Assembly: GCF_019704555.1 (NCBI RefSeq) | Contig: NZ_AP024745.1 | Location: 4,348,501-4,412,500 of the forward strand | From: Actinoplanes sp. L3-i22 | GTDB lineage: Bacteria; Actinomycetota; Actinomycetes; Mycobacteriales; Micromonosporaceae | Direction: 5' to 3' | DNA length: 64,000 nucleotides | Shown here: positions 7,271 to 15,782 of the stretch, one piece after another | How the letters are laid out: each line of letters starts with the position of its first letter | Position numbering within the stretch: the stretch's first letter is position 1 | Notes under the pieces: generated by a model | Seen by the model: only the letters and a program-made list of their open reading frames with translations | Told to the model about the DNA's origin: nothing | Database searches by the model: none | Position numbers and translations under genes: made by a program

Positions 7271-8956
7271 ATGACCTCCGCGGCCCAGCGGCGCATCGCG
7301 ACGTTGCTGCGGTGCGTCGCGATCGACCACCGGATCGGCCCGCTGCTCGTTCTCGACGCCCCGCCAGGCCTGCTCGCCGCGATGGCGCGCGCGCTCACCA
7401 CCCTGATGTCCGTCTCCGGCGCCCCGCGGCCGGAGACCGTCGTGGCCGGGTCCTGGCTGGGTGAGGACGACCTCTGGGTACGGCTACGGCTGGCCGACGG
7501 GCAGTTCCGGATGGCGCCCGGCATCCTGGTCGAGCCGGGCACCGCGCCGATCGTGCTGGTGCCCGAGCTCAGCCGGGCCGGGACCGCGGTCACCCGGGCG
7601 GCGGTCACCCTGCTCGGCGCCGAGGTCGCCACCGTCGAACGGCACGGGCACAGCGGCACCTGGCAGCCACGGGCCCGTTGGCTGGCCGGCGCCGACCGCT
7701 CCGCTCTGGCCGGTCTGTCGCCGCACCTGCTGGACCGGTTCCCGATCCGGGTCGACGCCGCCGAAATCATCGCCGGCGACCTGGTCGTCGCGCCGATCGA
7801 GCCGCTGACCGGGGACTGGCCGCAGGTCACCGAGGACGCGCTGGCCGAGGTGCTGCGCACGGTCGGTCGCGGCGCGCGGCTCGGCCTCGCGCTGGCCCGG
7901 ACGGCACGTGCGCTGGCCCGGTTGTCGCATGCCGCCGCGACGACGGCCACCCATGTCCGGGCGGCCGCGGAGATCATGGGCCTGGTCACTCTCGCTTCGA
8001 CGGCCGAGGCGCAACCCGAGACCGAAGCATCCGAGCCCGGCGAGGGTGTCGCCGCCGACCCGGTCGAGCAGGCACCCGCGGCCGCGCCACTGGTCGAGGT
8101 CCAGGAGTCCGACGAGCCCGCCACCGTCGAGGCGGTCGTCGCGGCCGGGCTCTACCCCGAGGCTTCCCCGGGCGCGCTGCCCGAGATCACCCCGCTGCGC
8201 AATCCCTGGGCGGGCACGACCCTGCGGCGCGAGTTGCGCGGCGCCAAGATCGGCACCGAGCGGGCCCGGTCGCGTTTCGACCTCGCCCCGGTGCCGACCC
8301 TGCTGGAGGCGGTCAAACATCGGCGGGTGCGCCCGCCCGCCGATCGTCTGGAGATCCGGCCCGAGGACTGGCGCCGGTACCGCCGCGGCTGGACCCCGGG
8401 CAAGCTGCTGGTCCTGGTGCTCGACCACAGCTGCCACCGCGGCTGGGACTGGACCCCGGCGCTCGCGCCCTACCTGCGGTGGGCCTACGCCGAACGGGCC
8501 GCGGTCAGCGTGGTCGACCTCGGCCACGACAAGGCCGCCGACTGGCTGCGGGCCGAGCGGTACCGGGCGAGCAGCGTGCGCGATTCCCGGGTCCTGCGAT
8601 CGCTGCGGCACACCCCGGGCCGGGCCACCCCGCTGGCCTCCGGGATCGAGCTCGCCGCCCAGGAACTGCTGCGGCATCTGCGGCGCAGCCGGGTGTACAC
8701 CGACCGGGCCTGGCTGGTCGTGGTCACCGACGGGCGCGGCAACGTCCCGCTGGAGGCCAGCGCGCGCGGCACGGTCGCGGGCCCGATCGCGCGGCAAGGC
8801 ATCGACGACGCGCTCGCCGCCGCGGCGGCGATCCGGCCGCTCGCCGGCCTGCGGACCATCGTGGTCGCGCCCGAGGCCGGCGCGTACGCGATGCTGCCCT
8901 TCGACCTGGCCGACGCGCTCGGCGGGGTTGTGGTCGCCACCGGGGAGCCGCGATGA
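7271..8956 (+). CDS. BchD-like protein: degenerate AAA domain plus C-terminal vWA domain
   Basis: Protein of 561 residues from ATG 7271; GTG 7262 is an alternative overlapping the MoxR stop. The N-terminus resembles the inactive AAA half of Mg-chelatase D: the Walker A region is only LVLDAPPGLL, with no Lys-Ser/Thr. An Ala/Glu/Pro-rich linker spans about residues 240-300. The C-terminus is a von Willebrand A domain with a partly degraded metal site: DHSCH at 385-389 in place of DxSxS, a conserved TPLASG, and VVTDGRG with Asp487. It should pair with the adjacent ATPase as its adaptor. The altered MIDAS suggests metal-independent or changed binding. It ends in an ATGA overlap with the CHAT gene. 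Confidence 0.85.
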   Translation: MTSAAQRRIATLLRCVAIDHRIGPLLVLDAPPGLLAAMARALTTLMSVSGAPRPETVVAGSWLGEDDLWVRLRLADGQFRMAPGILVEPGTAPIVLVPELSRAGTAVTRAAVTLLGAEVATVERHGHSGTWQPRARWLAGADRSALAGLSPHLLDRFPIRVDAAEIIAGDLVVAPIEPLTGDWPQVTEDALAEVLRTVGRGARLGLALARTARALARLSHAAATTATHVRAAAEIMGLVTLASTAEAQPETEASEPGEGVAADPVEQAPAAAPLVEVQESDEPATVEAVVAAGLYPEASPGALPEITPLRNPWAGTTLRRELRGAKIGTERARSRFDLAPVPTLLEAVKHRRVRPPADRLEIRPEDWRRYRRGWTPGKLLVLVLDHSCHRGWDWTPALAPYLRWAYAERAAVSVVDLGHDKAADWLRAERYRASSVRDSRVLRSLRHTPGRATPLASGIELAAQELLRHLRRSRVYTDRAWLVVVTDGRGNVPLEASARGTVAGPIARQGIDDALAAAAAIRPLAGLRTIVVAPEAGAYAMLPFDLADALGGVVVATGEPR

Positions 8957-10182
8957 ACCCCCAGGAACTGGCCGTGACGGTGCGGGGCGGGCGCTCCCCG
9001 GAACCGGCGTTTGCCGCGGCCGCCCGCCCGGCCCGGTTCGAGGCCGAGGACGCGCTCGCCTCCGCCGAGGTGCCGATCACCACGGCGCCGGCGCCGATCC
9101 CGGCCGCGGCCCCGGCCGGAACCGCGCTGCTGCGGGTGACCCGGGAGACCTACGAGGGGGAGGAGTGCTTCCATCTCGAACTGCAGTCCGACGCCGCATT
9201 GCGGATCTCGGTCACCGCGCAGGACCTGCGCAACCAGCGGCGGCCCCGGCTCGGCCTGGCCGGCATCGCCGCCGCCGGCACCTGGCGGCAGGGCCTGGAC
9301 GCGCTGCACAGTTGGTCGGTCACCAAGGTCGCGCTGCGGCAGTGGCTGACCGCGCTCCGGCGACAGCACGGCCGCGGGCTGCGCCTGATCGTCTGGGACG
9401 AGACCGACTTCCAGATCCCCTGGGAGCTCTTCTTCCACGAGACCGACGACCCGGGTGATCACGGCTGGCTGGGCGCCGACGTCGAAGTGATCAGATGGAC
9501 GACGGTGTTCACCGAGACGCCGATCGACTGGTCGAGCGGCGGCGCCACGGTCTGCGAAGGCCCGGTCCTGAGCTATGTCGAGAAGAGCTTCCCGGCGCTC
9601 GACACCCGGTTCGGTGCGCTCGTCCACGACAAGGCCGCCAGCATGGCCGACCTGCTGAGCAAGCTCGACGCACGCAACCAGCGCTTCGGGCTGGTACATC
9701 TGTGGGGCCACGGCACCGTCGGCACCGACGGCGCGCAGGCCACCCTCGGCGGACTTTCGATGGACCAGCTCGGCCGGCACCGGATGCGGGCGCTGCGCGC
9801 GGCCCGCACGCTGGTGCTGCTCAACGCGTGCAGCAGCGCGCTGCTGATGAACGACGACCGGTTCGGTGAGCGGGCGACGCGGACCTTCGCCGAGATCTTC
9901 CTGCGGCGCGGCGCCCGCGGCGTCATCGCCACCGCCGGCGAGGTCGGCAAACTCGACTCCCTCGAGTTCGTCGACCGGCTGCTGGAGGTCGCCCGGGACC
10001 GGTCGGTCAGCGTGCCGGCCGCGCTGCGCGACTACCGGGCCGCGCTCGTCGAAGAACTGCCCGCCGATCCGTCCACCGCCGATCCGGCCCTGCTCAAAGC
10101 ATTCTTCTACGGCTTCATGTATCTCTACGTCGGCCATCTCGACACCGCTCTGTACATGCCGCCGCGCGAGGGTGCCCGATGA
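8953..10182 (+). CDS. CHAT-domain (caspase-like) cysteine protease
   Basis: Protein of 409 residues. The first ~50 residues look disordered and Pro/Ala-rich. The CHAT fold follows from about residue 60, with WDETDFQIPWELFF typical of its N-terminal subdomain. The catalytic dyad is visible: His253 in HLWGHG and Cys293 in LLNACSS, then GVIATAGEV. CHAT proteases (caspase/separase clan) act as effectors in bacterial conflict and cell-death systems, often released by ATP-driven sensors. Here the protease follows MoxR and vWA genes and precedes a lipase, with ATGA overlaps on both sides. It is therefore probably the proteolytic effector or activator of the system. Confidence 0.92.
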   Translation: MNPQELAVTVRGGRSPEPAFAAAARPARFEAEDALASAEVPITTAPAPIPAAAPAGTALLRVTRETYEGEECFHLELQSDAALRISVTAQDLRNQRRPRLGLAGIAAAGTWRQGLDALHSWSVTKVALRQWLTALRRQHGRGLRLIVWDETDFQIPWELFFHETDDPGDHGWLGADVEVIRWTTVFTETPIDWSSGGATVCEGPVLSYVEKSFPALDTRFGALVHDKAASMADLLSKLDARNQRFGLVHLWGHGTVGTDGAQATLGGLSMDQLGRHRMRALRAARTLVLLNACSSALLMNDDRFGERATRTFAEIFLRRGARGVIATAGEVGKLDSLEFVDRLLEVARDRSVSVPAALRDYRAALVEELPADPSTADPALLKAFFYGFMYLYVGHLDTALYMPPREGAR

Positions 10183-12626
10183 GTGTCGAATCCATCGCGC
10201 TGCAACCGCTGGTGGGCTGGCCGCGCCAGGTCGCGCCCGGCGGGCGCCATCTGGTCACCGTCGACCTGCGACCGGGCGATCCGCACGCCGACTGGCCGTA
10301 CGAGGATGAGGAGTATCCGGTCGGGCTGATGCTCAGCGGCCAGATCGGGCTGACGGTGGAGAGCCTGGGCCAGAGCAGTGTGGTGCTGCACCGCTTCGGC
10401 GGGACCTATGGTCCGGCTCGATTCGTGGTGACCGTTGATGACGGCCTCGCCGACGGCACCGAGACGGCGCTGTGGCTGACGCTGATCAGTGCGGGCGGTG
10501 TCCCGTTCCATACCGCCCGGCTTGCGGTGACGGTGACCGGTGATCCGCCGGTCCGCCCGGTCGCCGATGTGCCGCCGGGGTCCGTACCTCAATCGTCTTT
10601 TGATCTTGAATTGCGACCGCCGGTTTCGATTGAGTCGGAGATCGGGTCGATGGTGGCGGTCACCGTCGACGGTCGTGCGACGCTGGCCCTGGGCTGCGAG
10701 GACGGCGTCGTGCGGCTCTGGACGCCCGGTGCGCCGATGCGCAAGCGGCGCATCGGCAGTGGGCCGGCCAAGGTCGCCGGCTTCCCCACCGGGAGCCGGA
10801 CGCTGGTGGCGGTGGCCGCCGGTGACTCGGTGACGATTCTCGACCCGGCGACTGACAAGATCTTTGGGCAGGGGTTCTTCGGTGGCCCGGAGACCGCGGT
10901 GCCGACCGCAGCGACGTCGCTGCTCGTGGTGCCGGTCCAGGACCGCCTGATGATCGCGCTGGGCACCGCGGACGGGCGGGTGCAGCTGTTCGATCACCGT
11001 GGCAGCTCTCTGGTCCATGTCCGCGACATCGAGGTTCTCGACGGGCCGGTGCTGGCCATGTGCCTGGTCGAGGGCGACGGGCGACCAGTGCTGGTGGTGG
11101 GCGGGACGGACCCGGCCCTGAACGTGGTCGATGTCGTGCCCGGGCTGTCAGTTCGCCGGCTTGCGGTCGGGACGGCCAGGGTCAACCAGCTGACAACCTT
11201 CGGCGGCTCCGGGGGACCGCCCTCGATCGTCGCCGCCTGCGACGACGGGCTCCGGACCTGGGAACTGCCCGGCTACCAGCTCTCATATGAGTACAGCTAT
11301 CGTCGCGCGGCCCGGGTCACGGCCGTCACCGATGTGCCACGCAGCGGGGTTGTCTGGGGCGACAGTGATGGGACTCTCGGCAACCTGATCGAGGCTGGAC
11401 GTTACGCATTCCGGGGCAGTGCCGGTGCGGTGACCGCGCTGGCCGCGTTCGAGCGCGACGGCCGTCAGATGCTCGCCATCGCCCAGCGAGGACGCACGCT
11501 GTCTTTTCTGGATCTGACCGAGGTGGCACCGCCGCGGGCCGCGCCCAGGGACAGCGGCCCGCGCCGTGATTCGGGATCGGCCCGCGACGCGGTCGTCTTC
11601 ATCCCCGGATTCATGGGCAGCGAACTCGTCGATATCGCGACCGGTGAATCGCTGTGGGGCACGTCTGATATGAGGTGGTATATCAGGGCGGCGGCCAGTG
11701 GTGCCGTGCTCGACCGTTTGCGTCCCACCGCGGAGGAGCTGGCGGGTCGTAACGAGCGGGTCCGGGCCAAAGGTCTGCTCCGGGCGCCCGGGTGGGCGCC
11801 GCTCTTCGGTGGCATCGAGCCCTACACCGCCCTGCTCAAGGCGATCGACCGGGCGGTCCCGCACCCTGACGCGGTGTTGACCTTCCCCTACGATTGGCGC
11901 CTTTCCGTCAAGCACAACGCCGGCCTGCTGGCCGAAGCGGCACAGCAGCACCTGGAGCAGTGGCGCCGGCACCACTTCGGTAGCCGGGAGGCTCGCCTGG
12001 TGCTGGTCGGCTCGAGCATGGGCGGACTCATCGCGCGGTACTTCACCGGTCTGCTGGGCGGAGCGGACTACACCCGCTTGACCATCGGCATCGGGGTTCC
12101 GTACCGGGGGACAGTGGCGGCGTTCGAGAATCTCGCGGGCCGAAGACCGACGATCCCGTTGCCGCGGGCCAGATTCGCCGCCCTGTTCCGGGCGATGCCC
12201 GGCACGTACGACCTGCTGCCGTTCTATCGCTGCGTGATCGAGGAGGGTGGTCTGCGGCGGATCACTCCTCGCCATGTCGCCGAGATCGGCGGGGATGCCG
12301 GCCTGGCCGCTGAGGCGATGGAGACCAACGAACGTCTCTGGACGGTCGCCACCGGCCGTACCTTCAGCATCGTCGGGATCGACCAGCCCACCTATCAGGG
12401 TCTCCAGGTGGAAGATGGGCAGCTGCGGGCGGTGCGGTTGCTGCCCGGGCTCGACAGTGATTTCGGCGGGGACGGAACGGTGCCGCGGTTCTCCGCCCTG
12501 CCGCCGGGGGGCGAGGCTCAGGCGCTCTATCTGTCGCAGTCGGCCAGCGGCCTGCTGAGAGATCAGGCGGTGCTGGACTCGGTGCGAGGCATCCTGGCCG
12601 GAACCGGCACGGGGAGTTCGCTGTGA
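10179..12626 (+). CDS. beta-sandwich, WD40-like propeller and LCAT-type lipase/acyltransferase fusion
   Basis: Three-part protein of 815 residues. Residues 1-130 are a beta-sandwich resembling effector-associated domains, about 145-430 are propeller-like repeats (VRLWTPG, VQLFDHRG, LRTWELPG), and about 465-800 are an alpha/beta hydrolase of the lecithin:cholesterol acyltransferase family. The hydrolase shows the oxyanion region FIPGFMGSEL, nucleophile elbow GSSMG (Ser613) and acid motif GGDGTVP (Asp765). The expected catalytic His just before the last helix appears replaced: the stretch reads YLSQSASGLLRDQ. It either uses another His or has lost activity. It may be a phospholipid-attacking effector gated by the CHAT protease. 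ATGA upstream and GTGA downstream overlaps couple it to its neighbours. Confidence 0.85.
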   Translation: MSVESIALQPLVGWPRQVAPGGRHLVTVDLRPGDPHADWPYEDEEYPVGLMLSGQIGLTVESLGQSSVVLHRFGGTYGPARFVVTVDDGLADGTETALWLTLISAGGVPFHTARLAVTVTGDPPVRPVADVPPGSVPQSSFDLELRPPVSIESEIGSMVAVTVDGRATLALGCEDGVVRLWTPGAPMRKRRIGSGPAKVAGFPTGSRTLVAVAAGDSVTILDPATDKIFGQGFFGGPETAVPTAATSLLVVPVQDRLMIALGTADGRVQLFDHRGSSLVHVRDIEVLDGPVLAMCLVEGDGRPVLVVGGTDPALNVVDVVPGLSVRRLAVGTARVNQLTTFGGSGGPPSIVAACDDGLRTWELPGYQLSYEYSYRRAARVTAVTDVPRSGVVWGDSDGTLGNLIEAGRYAFRGSAGAVTALAAFERDGRQMLAIAQRGRTLSFLDLTEVAPPRAAPRDSGPRRDSGSARDAVVFIPGFMGSELVDIATGESLWGTSDMRWYIRAAASGAVLDRLRPTAEELAGRNERVRAKGLLRAPGWAPLFGGIEPYTALLKAIDRAVPHPDAVLTFPYDWRLSVKHNAGLLAEAAQQHLEQWRRHHFGSREARLVLVGSSMGGLIARYFTGLLGGADYTRLTIGIGVPYRGTVAAFENLAGRRPTIPLPRARFAALFRAMPGTYDLLPFYRCVIEEGGLRRITPRHVAEIGGDAGLAAEAMETNERLWTVATGRTFSIVGIDQPTYQGLQVEDGQLRAVRLLPGLDSDFGGDGTVPRFSALPPGGEAQALYLSQSASGLLRDQAVLDSVRGILAGTGTGSSL

Positions 12627-12910
12627 TGCAACGGCATGGCATCGGTGTCGATGCGCCCGAGGTCGTGACGGCCGGCCGGGAGTTCGCCGTGATCGTTCTC
12701 GGGGTTTCGAGCCCGGCCGAGATCGTGGTGCGCATCGTCGAGGTGGATTCCGGCCGCAGGTTCTTTGTCGCACCGGTTCGTCGGACCGGCGTCGCTGAGC
12801 TGACGGCCGGCGTGCGTCTCGACGCCCCCGGCCTGTTCCGGATCGAGGTCAGCGACGGTCGGTACCCAGTTGAGCGCCTGCTGCTGGTCGTTCCGGACGC
12901 CGAGGAGTGA
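12623..12910 (+). CDS. small predicted beta-sandwich protein closing the CHAT operon
   Basis: Protein of 95 residues (94 if it starts at ATG 12626). The GTG at 12623 overlaps the lipase stop as GTGA. Alternating hydrophobic stretches (EFAVIVLGVSSPAEIVVRIVEV, then RRFFVAPVRRTG, FRIEVSDGRYPVERLLLVVP) predict an Ig-like all-beta fold with no catalytic motif. It is similar in character to the N-terminal sandwich of the lipase and could be an adaptor or an inhibitor of it. It is the last gene of the operon; no clear terminator follows before the ArsR gene. Confidence 0.75.
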   Translation: MMQRHGIGVDAPEVVTAGREFAVIVLGVSSPAEIVVRIVEVDSGRRFFVAPVRRTGVAELTAGVRLDAPGLFRIEVSDGRYPVERLLLVVPDAEE

Positions 12911-12949
12911 TCTCGCGCTGAGCTTGCGGGCATGGAAATACCCTTGCGC

Positions 12950-12973
12950 AATGGTCAAGAAACGTTGACCATT
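12950..12973. promoter_or_regulatory. inverted-repeat operator of the ArsR-type regulator
   Basis: Perfect 9-bp arms AATGGTCAA (12950-12958) and TTGACCATT (12965-12973) are separated by 6 bases. GCGC-containing flanks extend the symmetry. It sits directly upstream of ATG 12980, where an autoregulatory repressor site is expected, and supports that start over ATG 12932, which would place the operator inside the coding region. Confidence 0.65.
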
Positions 12974-12979
12974 GAGCGC

Positions 12980-13519
12980 ATGCCTGCCGATGAGCTTCCC
13001 GAGACGTTCCATGTCACCACCGACGAGCAGCTACGTGCCGTCTCCAACCTCACCCGCCACCGGATCATGGCGGTGCTGCGCTTCGAGCCCGCGACGATCA
13101 CGCAGATCGCCGACCGGGTGGGCCTGGCGAAGGGAAGTTCGAGCTACCACGTGCGGCTGCTCGAACGCGCCGGCCTGGTGAAGGTGGTCCGCACGCGCAA
13201 GGTCCGCGGGGTCGTCGAGCGGTACTACGCGATGGCCGCGCGCTCCATCGAGCTGCCGGATCCGGGCGAGGGCGGCCCCGATGTGCTGATGCGGCACGCG
13301 GTGGCGGACCTGGAGGCCGCGCCGGCCGACGGCGAGCGGCACGTCCGGATGGCGCACCTGCGGCTGACCGAGGAGCAGTTCGCGCAGCTGGGTGCGCGGC
13401 TGGAGGCCCTGGCCGATGAGTACCGGCAGCTGTCCGATGCGTCGCTGCCGGACGTGTCCCTGGTCTTCGCGCTGTTCCGGCCGGCGCAGCCCGGCCGGGT
13501 CGAGGGGGACGCGAAATGA
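12980..13519 (+). CDS. ArsR-family winged-helix transcriptional regulator
   Basis: Protein of 179 residues from ATG 12980. An in-frame ATG at 12932 would add 16 residues but swallow the palindrome at 12950-12973. The winged helix is at about residues 20-85: LTRHRIMAVLRFEPATITQIADRVGLAKGSSSYHVRLLERAGLV, a HTH_20-type recognition helix, followed by the wing (VRTRKVRGVVERYY). The C-terminal half is helical and suits dimerisation or ligand binding. No Cys metal box is present. It overlaps the MFS gene by ATGA, so regulator and exporter form one operon. It probably represses its own promoter and senses a substrate of the exporter. Confidence 0.9.
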   Translation: MPADELPETFHVTTDEQLRAVSNLTRHRIMAVLRFEPATITQIADRVGLAKGSSSYHVRLLERAGLVKVVRTRKVRGVVERYYAMAARSIELPDPGEGGPDVLMRHAVADLEAAPADGERHVRMAHLRLTEEQFAQLGARLEALADEYRQLSDASLPDVSLVFALFRPAQPGRVEGDAK

Positions 13520-14796
13520 CCACCGACGCTCGCACGTTGCCGACCGGGTTCGGCCGGCTGTGGACCGCGCAGACGATCTCTTCGCTCGGTGACGGGGTGA
13601 CCCACGCCGCGCTGCCGCTGCTCGCGTTGACGCTGACCCGGGATCCGATGGGGCTGGCGGTGGTCACGGCCGCCGGGACGCTGCCGTGGCTGATGTTCGG
13701 GGTGCTCGGCGGTGCGCTGGTGGACCGCTGGGACCGGCGGCGCACGATGTGGGTCACCGACGCGGCGCGTGCCGTGCTGCTGGCGATACCGGCGGTCGCG
13801 GCCGGGCTCGACGTGCTGAGCATTCCGCTGCTCGCGGCCGTCGCCTTCCTGCTCGGCCTCGGTGGACTCTTCTTCGACACGGCCGCGTCGGCCTATCTGC
13901 CGGATCTGCTCGGGCGCGACCCCGCGCTGCTGGAGCGCGCCAACGCCCGCCTGCGCGGCGCCCAGACCGCCGCGTCCGGCTTCGTGGGGCCGCCGGCGGG
14001 CAGCGTCCTGCTCGCGCTCGGGCGGGCGGTGCCGCTGTTCGCCGACGCGATCTCGTTCGCGCTGTCCGCGCTGCTCGTGCGGTCGCTGCCGGCCGCGCCC
14101 AAGCCCGCAGCGCAGGCGCGGGAGTCGCTGCTGCGGCAGGCGCGGGCCGGCGCCTCGTACGTCTTCCGGGATCGGTTGCTGCTCGGGCTCGCGCTGCGCC
14201 CGGCGGTCGGGAACATCGCCTTCGTCGCGGTGGAGACCGTGCTCGCGCTGTTCGCGCACGACCGGCTCGGGCTGGCCACCTTCGGCTTCGGCCTGCTGCT
14301 GACGGCGGAGGCCACCGGTGGTCTGCTCGGCGCCGGCATCGCTTCGCTGCTCAGCCGGCGACTGGGCACCGGGACCGCGCTGACCTGCACGGCCGCGGTC
14401 GAGGGGCTGGCCATCCTCGGGCTGGCCGCCGCGCCGAATCCGTACGTCGCCGGGCTCGCGCTCGCCGTCTGCGGAGCGGGCATGGGCGCCACCATGGTGC
14501 TGGTGCCCTCCCTGCGGCAGGCGATCGTGCCCGCGCACCTGATGGGCCGGGTCACCTCCACCTCCCGGATGCTCGCCATGTGCGCCGCGCCGTTCGGCGC
14601 CTTCCTCGGTGGCTGGCTGGCCTCCGCGTTCGACGTGCGCACCCCGCTTTATGTCGCCGCCGGCCTGCTGCTGACCATGACGGCCGTCACGACGAGCATG
14701 ACCAACAACCGCCGGGTCGAGGCGGCGCTGCGCGACGCTGCCTCGACCGACGACCGCGATGCCACCGGATCGCACCCGGGATTACTTGCAGCTTGA
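13516..14796 (+). CDS. MFS transporter (DHA3-like drug/siderophore exporter)
   Basis: Integral membrane protein of 426 residues with about 10-12 hydrophobic segments across the length. The start FGRLWTAQTISSLGDGVTHAALPLLAL and the loop motif GGALVDRWDRRRTMW are hallmarks of EntS/MacB-like DHA3 major-facilitator exporters. It probably pumps a small molecule out using proton-motive force. Translation is coupled to the ArsR-type regulator by a 4-base overlap. The C-terminal tail is polar and short. Substrate cannot be told from sequence. Confidence 0.9.
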   Translation: MTTDARTLPTGFGRLWTAQTISSLGDGVTHAALPLLALTLTRDPMGLAVVTAAGTLPWLMFGVLGGALVDRWDRRRTMWVTDAARAVLLAIPAVAAGLDVLSIPLLAAVAFLLGLGGLFFDTAASAYLPDLLGRDPALLERANARLRGAQTAASGFVGPPAGSVLLALGRAVPLFADAISFALSALLVRSLPAAPKPAAQARESLLRQARAGASYVFRDRLLLGLALRPAVGNIAFVAVETVLALFAHDRLGLATFGFGLLLTAEATGGLLGAGIASLLSRRLGTGTALTCTAAVEGLAILGLAAAPNPYVAGLALAVCGAGMGATMVLVPSLRQAIVPAHLMGRVTSTSRMLAMCAAPFGAFLGGWLASAFDVRTPLYVAAGLLLTMTAVTTSMTNNRRVEAALRDAASTDDRDATGSHPGLLAA

Positions 14797-14821
14797 AGTG
14801 ATTCGGTACTACCTTTCACTT
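14796..14821. promoter_or_regulatory. inverted repeat upstream of the LigB dioxygenase gene
   Basis: AAGTGA (14796-14801) and TCACTT (14816-14821) face each other across 14 bases, with partly symmetric CTTG/TTAAG flanks. The site is between the MFS stop and the dioxygenase start and is probably an operator. The cognate regulator is unknown. Confidence 0.4.
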
Positions 14822-14858
14822 AAGGCTTTAACTCATGACCGATCGCGAAGGTGCGCAG

Positions 14859-15737
14859 ATGGCCCCGACGTCGCTTGACGAGATGTTCAATCCGGTACGT
14901 CCGGCCGGCGCCTACGACGCGCTGCTGGCCCGGGTGCTGCCGCAGGCGCGTGACCAGCGTCAGTGGGAGCCGGCCGACGGGGCGCTGCCCTCGCTGTTCG
15001 TCAGCCACGGCGCCCCGCCGACGCTCGACGACGCGCAGTGGCTCGACGAGCTGTTCGCCTGGGGCCAGTCGATGCCCAAGCCGCGGGGGATCGTGGTGGT
15101 CTCGGCGCACTGGGAGAACGCGCCGGCCGCGCTGTCCGGATCGGCGGCCGGTACCCCGCTCTACTACGACTTCGGCGGGTTCCACCCGCGGTACTACACG
15201 TTGCCGTACGCCAGCCCGGACGCCACCGACCTGGCCCACCGCATCGCCGGCACGATCGCGACCACCGGCCCGGTGCACCAGTTCGTCGACCGCGGCCTCG
15301 ACCACGGCGCCTTCATCCCGCTGATGGCGATGTACCCGGCCGCCGACGTGCCCGTGGTGCAGCTGTCCATGCCCAGCCTCGAACCCGAGGCGCTGCTCGC
15401 GCTCGGCCGGCGCCTGCGCGGGCTGCGCGAGGAGGGCATCCTGGTGCTCGGCTCCGGCTTCATGACGCACAGCTTCGCCGTCATGCGCCGGCCGGCGCTG
15501 GCCGGGCACACCAAGGCCTTCGACGAGTGGGCGGTCGACGCGCTGGCCCGCGGTGACGTCGACGCGCTCGCCGACTACCGGGCCAAGGCGCCCGGCGCCG
15601 ACGTCGCGCACCCGACCGCGGACCACTACGTGCCGCTGCTGCTCACCCTGGGTGCCGCCAACGATCCGGCCAGTGCGGTCTCGGCGATCGACCGTCAGTA
15701 CTTCGGCAACTCCATCCGCTCGATCCGGGTGAATTGA
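14859..15737 (+). CDS. LigB/DODA-family extradiol ring-cleavage dioxygenase
   Basis: Class III aromatic ring-opening dioxygenase of the 4,5-DOPA dioxygenase type, 292 residues. ATG 14859 follows GAAGGTG by 5 bases; ATG 14835 in frame is possible. Metal-ligand motifs are present in order: LFVSHGAPP, VVSAHWE, and GLDHGAFIPL near the middle, then GSGFMTHSF. Members use a non-haem metal and O2 to open catechol-like rings, often acting on pigments or aromatic degradation products. It is alone, between an exporter and a glycosidase, with a palindromic operator upstream. A link to the ArsR/MFS pair is possible but unproven. Confidence 0.9.
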   Translation: MAPTSLDEMFNPVRPAGAYDALLARVLPQARDQRQWEPADGALPSLFVSHGAPPTLDDAQWLDELFAWGQSMPKPRGIVVVSAHWENAPAALSGSAAGTPLYYDFGGFHPRYYTLPYASPDATDLAHRIAGTIATTGPVHQFVDRGLDHGAFIPLMAMYPAADVPVVQLSMPSLEPEALLALGRRLRGLREEGILVLGSGFMTHSFAVMRRPALAGHTKAFDEWAVDALARGDVDALADYRAKAPGADVAHPTADHYVPLLLTLGAANDPASAVSAIDRQYFGNSIRSIRVN

Positions 15738-15782
15738 GTCGTTAACACTCTTGACTGATTGACGTAACTCGATGTCGAATGT

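Noticed and set aside
6312..8956. Mg-chelatase (chlorophyll/cobalamin) interpretation of the BchI/BchD-like pair
   Set aside because: No porphyrin or cobalamin genes nearby, degenerate MIDAS, and coupling to CHAT and lipase genes fit a conflict module better.
12932..12979. Upstream ATG extension of the ArsR gene
   Set aside because: Would place the perfect inverted repeat 12950-12973 inside the coding region; no ribosome site is seen before it.
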